DNA of 64,000 nt, from positions 310,001 to 374,000 of the forward strand of contig JAQFVV010000321.1 of NCBI GenBank assembly GCA_028023455.1. The letters run 5' to 3'. The DNA is from Epiperipatus broadwayi (Eukaryota; Onychophora; Udeonychophora; Euonychophora; Peripatidae). Under the pieces are notes generated by a model that did not search any database, was not told where the DNA came from, and was given only the letters and a program-made list of their open reading frames with translations. The translations under genes and the position numbers were made by a program. How positions within the stretch are numbered: the first letter of the stretch is position 1; the number at the start of each line of letters is the position of its first letter. This document shows, piece by piece, positions 51,501-63,500 of the stretch.

Positions 51501-54500
51501 AACTAATAATAATTTCCTTAATTAGATCTCTTACTCATTCAGATATTTTTTTAATGATTTGCAGTAAGCAAAAATCAATTTCATTCCTGCATTCTGTGGT
51601 CTAGAGCAGTGACAGACTCACAATCTAAAGGTTCTATTATTTCTGAATATCACATGAACTTCTAAAAATAATTATACAATTACTTTTTTAATTTTAATTT
51701 TATTCTTATATAAGTCTTTTATTATTCAGAGATAGTAGGATTTGCACTCTTTTAATGATAATGGAAATATAAAGAGAAACCAATAATGATATGACATTTT
51801 GTATTAAAAATAGTTTTAGTTCCAATTGATCTTATTTATCAAATACATGTGAATTATATATAGAATAAATTGATTCTTCATCTTACCAACCAATGACAAT
51901 CTTATGTGGACCTATGCTATATCTTCAGTCTTGCATTTACAAAAATTATTTTAAGCATAATTTAGAGAATTATGAACATCATCTCATAAAGGCAAACTTT
52001 TTTCTGTGATATATATATATACATTAAATTATTATTAAATATAAGTTATGATTTTCTTAAGTAGTATTTTTTATTAAATTTTGAATATAAATACATTAAA
52101 ATAAATAAATATAGTAAATTAATTAATATAGAAATAAAACAAACTAACTCCTCTTTAAAACTTGTTTTTTATATGACTATAATCGTGAAAAAAAAATAAA
52201 AATCCAACGTTTCGACTATTTTATATAGTCTTTTTCAAAGCACACTATAATAAAACATATATAAAAAACAAGTTTTAAAAAGAAGGAGTTAGTTTGTTTT
52301 ATTTCTATATTGGATACTAATATTTTGAAAAGAAGAACTGTTTGCTTGATATATTAAATTATTTAAATTAATTAAGATAAAAGCACAATATGAAGAAAAG
52401 ACATACTTCAATAAATATCAATTAATAAACTGAATTGCTGGGTATACCAAGTTAATAAACTTAGTCTAAAGGATTATTTAATTCATGTTTTTTTCCTAGA
52501 AAATAGCAATAATACTAACAAAAGCTTACTGTACTTGATATTTAAAAAGACTAACCCCATTTTCTAATTGGAAAATGAAAAAAGAAATTTTAATAATTAA
52601 ATATTTATTGTTATGATTATAATAGTACAAAGATTCTGTATTGATATAAAATATATTTCAAACAGTTCTATACTGTTATTTTAAAAATGTAATATACAAA
52701 AAAATTGACATATATACAAAATTGTAGATATTAAAATTAATGTTTATTTAAATTTTCACCTGAGTGTGGATACTTTAAAATCCACAAAAGGCTTTTCATG
52801 AGGAAAAATAATGCCTTCCAGAATTATTAATATAGGTTCTATTAATTAGGAAAATTCACCAATCCAGAAAAGTGTAGGAATAAAGATGTCAGATTAAAGA
52901 CATATTTCAGCTGTATAAAATGTACCAGTCACTTCAATCTTCTTTTGATCACCGAGGGCGCCACTAGATCACTAACTACCTAGAAAATTTAATTTACAGT
53001 GATCCAAAAATTGATGATGATGAATGCTACCAGCTAGACCCATGGAGAGAAGATGTTTAACATTGTTCAGACAATTGAGAAAAGGACACAGAAACAAATG
53101 TTAGCCAATATAATTATCAATAATTTTAAAGTTTATTAAATCTAAAATATTAGTCAAACAAAATCTAGAAGTTTGACCTAGATTTCTCCAGCGGATTTAT
53201 CAGAGAGTGTACGAGAGTCTTGTAACATTAAACACCCTGGCAAATAAGTTAGTTTTCTCATGTAAGAATTAAAAAGGATTTATAATGTCTTCTTGCTAAT
53301 GATTTATATAAACAAATTCCAGTTTTCCTTTATTTAGAGATTTCAAAAAAGAACGATCTTGCACGGAAGTCAATGAACAGTACAGGCGAGCTTTCCTTAG
53401 CCCGGAAAAGAAACATTAGGACATAAGAATGTCAAATTCCTGCAAACCCTCATGAATGATCACATTCAAGACCATCAAGGTTGATTCCGACAAAAGAAAA
53501 GAGTACGGTATTACATAATCTGAAACATAAGAAAAACAAAATCTCTGCTGACTAAGAAAAACAGAACAATACATTCGACAAATCGCTAACCAAAAGATTT
53601 ACTGTCTGCAGGAAACACAAATCTTATGATGAAAGAATAAAGGACAGGTGAGTTAAAAAGAAAATTACTAATATCTGCCCAAGCATTTATCAAGAGTTAA
53701 TAATATAAAAAGAGAAAACACTAAGCATATAAAATATAAACTCGCAATACACCCTCGGATAAATAAATTTAAAATATGAAATCTTAAAACTAAGACTTCA
53801 ATACATGTAATAATAAGAAAAATACAAAATATTTAAATGATTATACATATTATAGGTACAGGTTTCTTTTTAGATTAAGCTGAAACTTTATCATAGAGAT
53901 TTAGTAAGAGATTTAAGCCCTAGTCATGATATAAAAAGATGAGTTTACTTTCGAGGCATAATGTTCTGTCCAGTGGATTTCTTCCAGCAGGATACGCAAA
54001 GTTTAGCTTTATATATGGTTCCCTACAAAGGTTTTGATTTACATTTATATGTTCGGAAGTCTGGATGCACTCTTTGGATCAGTTCTGGGTTAGGCTTTTA
54101 GGTCATATTCTTGAAGGCACAATTATGGAGCTCCAGGGTTTGTCTTTGGGTTGATTTAGCACTGCATGTTATTATTAAGATTCTTTATGGTATTTTCTGC
54201 ATCCTGGATGGTCGCTATTTTCAATAGCTTAATGTATTTACTTCTTCTATTAGCAAATAGCTAAACAAGTCTTTCTGAACACAGCAAGCAGAAAATACTA
54301 TCAGTGATCAGCAAATATTCCACTTTGATGATCCACGTTGAGCAAATAGCAAATATAAAAATTAGAACAGTAATCTGAATAAGAATCACAATAAGAATAA
54401 GAAGCAGAATAATAATTCAGTCAAAAACCCGGGGCTATTTATGTGAATTGTTATCTCCGGTCTAGTCTTTAATTAAAAAGTTTTGACCAGGTAAATCTCT

Positions 54501-57500
54501 ATCTTCCGCTTAATCTTAATTGAAAAAAAAAAAAAAAATTTGACTAGGGTTCTTATCTATTTCAAATTTTAAAAAAAATAAGACTCTGCTTTTAAAATAA
54601 ATTACAATCAACAAAATAAAAAGGAACTGATTGCAATTAAAACTCTTTTTTTTAAAATTAAAATGTTTTTACATTTCTGTCTAATTGAGTACGTGTATTA
54701 TGGCATGTACTCTTAATAAATAAAAAAAATAAAGTAAAAAATTTTTAAATTCAATTTCTTTTAAAATCTATAAAATTATACATTCTAATTTTGAATTTTT
54801 CGATGGTGCTTTTGAAGCGGATAAAGCATCCGGTTTAATATATATATATATCTGTTCAAGCCATTCTTTAATATTTTAATCAGTATTGATTACAAAACTA
54901 ACAAAATAATTTATATTATTGTTTTATTATAGTCATAAAATCCAATTCCATCCTTTGCTATATTATAAATCTATGTTACAACACAATATACCTAGGACAA
55001 AATGCTGACGAAACTGCTTACAATCAGTCTTTTCTGCTAGTCCTGGACTATGAATACTTTCAATCTTGGATTTATGTCATTACATGCAGCATTACAAAAA
55101 AGTCCAATTCAATATTAATATATTTCAATAGATCCACACATTCTTGGAATAAATAAGATTTCAAACATGCATATTAACAAAAACATAAATTAGTATTCTA
55201 AGGACATAAACTTTTTTAATAAACAATATATTCAATAACTGTGCTTCTTTAATTTTACTTTTCTTCATAACCGCATGCTCTTTTTAGAGATTGAATATAG
55301 TTGTCTTAAGAGCTAGAAATGATTATAATAATCAAATATGTGCTTAAACAATAGAAGACTATTACCACATAGTTCAGGTGTCAAAAAATCAATAATAAAG
55401 TATACTACATTATTTAAATACTAACTTGTCAGAAATGTTCCAAAAAAAAACTTACTTGAGATAAACAGTTTTATGATTAAGACATAAGCTTTCACTTAAT
55501 TTCAGAACATTAAATACTTATTTCTGATTAAAACAACAAATAATTTATGTGCTACCAATTGATTGCACTTGCTATAACTTAAACTTGTCAGATTTAGCCG
55601 ATCAATCCAATAAGCACGTTATCAATATTAATTTCTCCCAGAATTCCAATCCACAAAAATAAAAAGACAAAGAAAAAAGAAGTTAGAAAATAAAGAGTTA
55701 AAAAAAAAAGATTAGAGTAAGAGTTTATGTCCTTAAACCACTAAACATCACATGATCACCATTTCTTATGCTTGATCATAACTGTTATTAAAACAGGCAA
55801 AATTCTCCATACAGTAGTGCCACTCAGTGCAGAAGAATAATCAATGGATGCCAGAAGTCTTGTGTATAAAATCCCTATCTAGTGCTGACTTATCCAATAT
55901 TTCCAGACTAGTTGCGAGCTTGTGGCTTTAGTCAATGTGGAGCCTTGAATCCGAGGGCACTGCACCTAGATCTTAGGATCTAATGCAACACTCCAGCAGC
56001 CACCTTTTATCTCTACTTAACTACAAAACTATGAGAATAAAATTGAAAACACAATATTTTCAATCTAAGCTCAATAACTTATATAGTCATATGGGTCTGA
56101 ACTCAGTTCAGTACCCATACATTTTGGTGTCTTTGGCTCTGATAGTAAGATAAAGAAAATGTGCGTGGGAGAAAAGAATAATGATGAATAATTTAGCTGT
56201 AAAAGTTAATAATTTTTACTGAATTAAATTATAATTTTCATTGTGCATATAATTTCAAAATTAACTACTCCCTTTATTTCAATAGAATAATAAGAAGAAC
56301 AAGAATATCCAGACAATAAATAGTAAATAGATATTTTTTAAAAAAAATTATAAAACAATTATTATTAGTATATTATTGCTTATTATTGTGTTTGATACAA
56401 ATTACAAAAATTAAAAACATGTGTGAATGATTCTATTTATATGACATACTCTTGTGGCACAGAACATTAACTTATTCTTAAATGTAAATAACAGAAGTAT
56501 GATGACAAAACCATCTGTAAAACTTCATCTAAATTCAATTAAAATTTTATATCTACATATTCTTTTCTTTTAAATAAAAAACACATCCAAATCCTTTAAA
56601 TGAGTACTGCTATATTAACCCTTTTTTGACTATAACTTAATTATGAAGTGATGTGATGTTAATTCAAACCAATAACTCTCATTTCAATACTCGTTATAAA
56701 TTCTAAAATAAATTGTATAGCCTTTGTGGTGTTTGAGCACTAAAGTGAAGAGCTGAACATGAGATTTTCCATTCAAGTGAATAAACTAAGCTGTTTTTGA
56801 TTTTTTATCATAATTGAAATCTTGAATCTACCAATAGCTCATATTCAAAATAATATATTTCAATATTTTATAAAAATAAATAAATAATACAATTACAAAC
56901 AACATTCAAAAACAAAATGATTTAGAATCATTACAAAAATATTACATGCTGATTTACTTAAAAATTTTTCTCACCAGATTTCCTTTCTGAATGCATTTCT
57001 TTTTGATTTTCTTCTATATGCAAATTTTCATAAAGATTATTAATAAATAGCTGCAACAGAAATGAAAGCAAAAGTAATGAATAACTTACATCAAATTTAA
57101 TAAATAAAATATTAGCTTAATAGATATCTTTTATTTCTAATAAATATTTCAGCAAATGATTAAAGAACTTATTTCAATTAATAGTAAACTAAAATAAATA
57201 CAATACATATATAAATATTCTAGAATACACTCTACAAAATTCAATATGCCTATATAAAATAATAACTGAATATTAGCTATAGCCAGTTTACAGCAGTGTA
57301 GTAGCAATTAAATGTTACTATTTAAATCTCATTTAAATCACACAACACTACCGTTTCCACGTGAATGGCCAGCTAACCATAAATAACGTATATTCACACA
57401 ATTATACTGTTTATTTAATACATTGTTTCTCATATTTATAAAATACGATTTTTTGATTTTTCTTTTCTTCAAGTCATTTTCTACATGTAAAATAAAAATA

Positions 57501-60500
57501 TCAAAGCAAAAGTCACCATTACAAATTGCTGCATGTTCTACAAATACAGATTTATATCTATCTACAAAGTAATGCAATTTATTATATAATAATCCATGTT
57601 CCTGAATTCTCTTTTTTAATGCACATTTATATTTATATATGCATACTGAATTTTGTAGAGTGTATTCTAGAGAATTTTGATTATTATATATACAGTATAC
57701 ATGTATATTGTAATGAGATTTAACTGAGAAGTGATAATGATCAGGTTTCATATGTTACAACAAATATGTATGGCAATTAAAATGCCATTGTGTATGATAG
57801 AGGATGAATATGTGTGTATAAATATTTAATACAAATATATATATATATATATGCAACAACAATTATGGTATTACTCCCAACTATACAAAGACATCTGGAG
57901 AAAAAAAAACATTTATAGGAAACATCATCTTCCCTTTAGAGAAGATAACTAATCAAAAGGTCTTTAAATACATCTACATACCTTTCAGTTTAGTTTTTGA
58001 ACTCCATTATAGGAAAAGTACAATCTGTTAGTCATGAAATCAAAATATTCTCAAAATATCATTAATGAGATATATAGAAGAAAAGTTGAACTAAGAACAA
58101 AGAATTAAGAATGGATATTTAGTAATAAAATATTTAATTAAAAATTTATATTAAACAAATTGTTTAAATTCAATTAATTTGTTTGATATTTTGCAAAAAC
58201 TAATAAAAATAACGACTGATATAACAACAAACATGAAATAACTAAGTATAGCTACAATTATTAAAATATGATGATGAATATATAAAAGAATGAATGAAGA
58301 TGTGTTTTAGATACATATTATTTCTGACAGATACTTCAAATAATTTCAGTTTATAATTAAAATATTATTTAAGATATAGCTAAAAATATCAGGATTATTA
58401 AATATATATATAATTTTGCAAAGAGAAAATTATTAGGAATATAAAGTATGATAAAAAATTACATAAAATAGAGGATCTTCTCATAAATAGGTTCTGCATA
58501 CAAATCAATTAGTACCTACGCTTCTTAACATTTAAAATTTAACAAAAGCTTTTTCTTGCACATGAATTCTCTACCAATATTTTGATAAAATCTTTTATGA
58601 TTTAACTTGATAGAATCCTCTATCTTCTGGAATGAAGACTAGTTTTCTCATGGATTTTAAATATGTAATGTAACTTCTGCCATATTTAAGCAGTATAAAA
58701 ACTATACTTTCAATGACTTTGGATGTTAATAATTTTTAGCAATTTCCTTTACATTTGAGATGAGATTCTGTAGATACTATTTTTTCAGTTATGTATCAGG
58801 ATAAACAAACATAATCCAAAACAACTTCTTAGTTGACTATCATTGCAAGACTGTAAGTGATAATAATTAGTTTTGAAACCATTCAAAAACACAAAATAAA
58901 ATAACATCATTCTTTTAATCAGACTAACTTAGAAATTAATATAAACACTATTATTAATCTTTATATCTGCAGAAAGGAGTTTGTTATTAACTGATAGGAG
59001 ACCCTTTGATTCCTCTTGGGGTCCTTAAAGGAATCGAGCAGGGCAAATTCCTAATGTCTACACCATACGTTCTTGTCGCTGCAGCTGTTATTACTACGTA
59101 ATTATGCATATAGTATATGAACATGGACGGACTGCTCACCAACACACATTAACCAGCATAGTGAGTTTATTGACTTTTTACTTCTGAATCTTTCTTCTCA
59201 GTTACAGGATAAGGCAGAATGAATGTGTGTGTGAATGAAAAAAAAATATTTCTAATAGATATTTATAATCAGGACAAACAGAAATAAATCATGACCCTTA
59301 TTCTCAGGAGGTTGTAAAGTCACCAGTCAAGGCATCAGTTAATGGCCGAAGGTGGAAGATGCTAAGAATCCACTGACTACAGATCCAGGCTGCCATTTGA
59401 TGACAATCTTTTATTTAGGTACTTACAACTACAGATCGCTTTCAAGTGAAGAAAAATTGTAAGAATTAGAAGAACTGTCTCACATTAAATAGGATATTAG
59501 TGGCCTGTAGGGCTAGAAGAAAAGGTGAAGAGACAATTGACTTAAAAAAGTGGATAGTGTACTTTACTACAAAGGCACAAATATTGGAAGTAAAAGTGGA
59601 GTAAGATTTATTATAAATAAAAAATGGAAGTTCAACATTGTGGAGATTGAGCAGCAAGATTAATTATTCAACTTAATAGCAGATAAAATTCACATGACCA
59701 CCTCCTCTTATGCTTCTGTATAACTGTTGTTAAAACAGGCAAAACTCACTACATATATTGCCACACACAGCAAGCTAGAGTAATCAATGGATGCCAGAAT
59801 ATTATGCACAAGCCTTCTGGCATCCATTGATTACTCTAGCTTGCTGTGTGTGGCAATATATATATAGTGAGTTTTGCCTGTTTTAATAGCAGATACCAAA
59901 TGCAGAAAATTCAAGTTTATGCCTCAACAAGTTCTCATAGCAATGAAGTAGTAGAGGATTCAAAAGCTTTTGATTAGATCAAACAACATTTTAAAATAGT
60001 TATGGGAGATATTAGTGCTAGAATTGGCAAACAATTGAAAGGTGAAAGTGTTGTAGGTAAATTTGGTTACAGTAATAGAAATGTGAGAGGACATAAACTT
60101 GTAGAGTTTGCTGAAAAAGAAAAACTTTATATTATAAATTCTTTTTTTGAAAAAAATGTTAAAAGGAAATGGATATGGAAGCATCCAAATGAGGCATACA
60201 GCAGAATTTTCGATTATATTTTGACTAATAGAAAATAAATATTTCAGGATTGTAATGCTCTTAATAAATTCAACACAAGAAGTGATCATTGATTAATGAT
60301 ATCTAAGATACATGTTAATGCAAAACTAAAGACAAAAATTATTAAGAAAAACAATATTCACAGTTGATATTCCTAATCTTCAGAAACATTCTAATGAATT
60401 TAAATAAGAACTTGCAAATCATTTTCAAATATTAGCAGATTTTGAACACAATTCAGATTTGAATGAAATTGACAGAAAAATGATACATTTTTAAAAATTT

Positions 60501-63500
60501 CAATAAAGATAGCTGATAGAAAAAAGCAGCAATTGACCAATAAAATTTCTACTGAGACTAGAGAATTTATGAAGAAAAGAAGGAATATGAAAGTATATAA
60601 AAATGATGTATTAAAAAGAATTGAATATCTTTAATTTTGTAAAATGATGTGAAAAAGAGTTGATAATGATATAAGAAAGTATAATTGTGAACTAGCAAGG
60701 AAAGCTATAGAAGAAAATAAAAGTCTCAAGAGTGTAAAACAACATTTTGGTATTGGTAGGAAACATATATCTGCAATAAGAAAAAAAGATGGAATTATTA
60801 CTAAAAAGAGAGATGACATCATGAAATGGGTAGAAGAATTCTATCAAGAATTATATAGTAATAAAGAACAAGTACCTCCTACAACTATTATATCTTCTGA
60901 ATTGTCCAGGATTTTAAATGAAAAAGTGAGATATGCAATTAAATTTATGAAGAAGGGAAAAGCTCCAGGTAATGATGGAATTATAATCAATATCTTAAAA
61001 AAAGCAGATGAAGAAATAGAAATTTTTTTGGCAAAGTTATATATCAAATGTCTAAATGATAAAGATGTACCAGATGATTGGAAGAATGTAAAAATTAATA
61101 TTTAAAAAAGATGATAAAGAAGATATTAAAAATTACAGACCTATCAGTCTTTTATCATTTTTATACAAAATTTTTAGCAAGATAATTACAACTCATCTAA
61201 AGAGAACTTTGGATTTCAACCAATCAAAAGAACAAGTTGGATTTAAAAGTGGTTTTATTATAAAGGATCATATCTAAGTATTGAGAGAAGTTATAAAAAG
61301 GACCAATAAATATGAGTTGCCATTATGATTTAGATTTGTAGATTATGAAAAAGTATTTGATTCTATAAGCATTTCTTTAATGATTAAAGCTTTGATATTG
61401 TCATATTCTGAAGAATATTTATAAAAATGCAATAGCAACAATTAGATTACATGATACTAGGAAGGTTAATGTTGAGACTGGTGTAAGACAGGGTGATTCC
61501 ATTTCTCCAAAACTTTTTACAGTACTGCTACAAGAAATATTTTGTGGATTAAAATGGGAATCTAAAAAAATAAAAGTAAATGGAGATTGTTTAAGTTATT
61601 TAATGCTTCAGGAAATGTTGCAAGAGTTATAAGATGAAAGTAAGAAAGTAGGGCTAAAGGTAAATGTTAAAAAGACTTAAATAATGTACAATGGATTTTC
61701 TCAAAATATGAAAATAAGGATTGATTATGATGAGTTGGAAGAAGTGAACTACAAATACCTTGGTCAGATTATTACTACAGAAAGAAACCTAATGGATGAA
61801 ATTAATCACAGAATTAAGCTTGGGTGGATTGCCTTTGATAGAAATAACTTGATATTAAAAGGAAATATGCTTATGTGTTTGAAAAGGAAGCTTTTTAATA
61901 AATATGTTTTACCAGTTCTTACTTATGGATCTGAGACTTCGACACTTAATAGAAGAGCAATCCTGAGACTACAGATCACCCAAAGAAGTATGGAGAGATG
62001 GATGTTAGGAGTAACAAAAAAAGATCTAAAACGCAATACATGATTAAGAGAACAAACAGGTGTTACTGACATCATTGAAAGAATTAAAAGATTGACATGG
62101 AATAGGACTGGACATATTGCTAGAAGAGATGATAATAGATGGACAAGTGAAATATTAAATTAGATTCCAAGAGATTTAAAAGATCCAGAAAGAGAGCACA
62201 TGTGAGATGGATGAAATAAGAAAGTGTGTATGAGTGATGTGGAAAAGAGAGGTTAGAGATCAGAGATGGATTGAACTTGGAGAGACCTTCATCCTGCAGT
62301 GGACTGACAATGGTTAACTATACTAACAAATAGATTTCCCTTATAAATTGCTTATGTTTTTACATTAACATTAAAAAATTTTTTTTAAAACTTTCTTATT
62401 TTTCACAATTAAAAGACGTATAAAATAATACAAATTGCTAAAGTATTTTACAAGTGTACAGTTTTAGAATATGAATTAATCCAGTCTGTTTTTACTATGA
62501 ACGACATGAATTTCATTTAAACATATTTGTAGAAGACAAATATTTCATTGTTTTGCAATATATATTGTATAAGATAATATACAATTATAGATTTATAGTA
62601 ATGATAACTCTGAAATAACTATTATGACCATTGTTGTGTTGAAGAGATTATTAATAAATGTTAATGAATTAATGACTAAATATACTATTCGAATCAATGC
62701 AGAAACAGCCATAATTTGGCTTTGTTTACTTCGTTATTTTTAATGATCACAATTTTTAAAACACATGGAAAGTGGTAAATGAAATAATTTATGAAAAACA
62801 ATTCTCCTATACAATTTAATAATCTAAAATTTATAAAAAAAAAGAAGTCGTATTTGATTTGTCTTTGTATTATTTCAATTGATACACAATACACATCTCT
62901 GAGAGTGTGTTTGCTCAAATGTTTAATTGCTCCATCTATAGAAGTTATTGTGTTAACAAAAAGTTTCTTATATCAAAATCTTTCGGTTTCAGTATGACAA
63001 AGTCATAGTTATTATAGCGCAACTACAACAAAAACGCATTTTACAAAATCTCAGATATATCAAAACATTTACAAAACGATTAAATTGCAGATATATAAAT
63101 GTACATCAATTTGCATTAAAAAATCGAACCTAATGCTGCATTAACTAAACTAAGTAAGACTATTATATTATCAATCTTCATGAATGACATAAATATATCA
63201 GTCTTCAATACTTTTAAATAAACGCAATGTTCCATAATGCTTTAGCACCAGAGATAGAGGCAGACTTGCTCAATATTTAATTAAGATGTTCGAATGTCCT
63301 ATTAGTAAAACCAATTTAATTGTTTACAAAAATGTTGTGATTCTTAGACAAATACTTATGAACAATTATTACAATTAATAAATCAATCGTTTTATACTAA
63401 TCAAATTTTATTAATTAATCTTACATTTTGATTGTTCAACTTCAAAAGCTTTTTTTTTTTTACCTACAATTCAACTTTTTTTTTTTAACCTTCTTTTTGT

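Larger units (their letters stand above)
51274..56974 (-). other. NSL1-like intron 2 (5.7 kb)
   Basis: It contains a C-run (51.37 kb), a foldback with a ribozyme-like core (52.13-52.31 kb), a GC-enriched block of unknown origin (52.92-54.48 kb) and repeat-family sequences at 55.73-56.00 kb. The remainder is AT-rich with nothing recognised. Confidence 0.75.
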
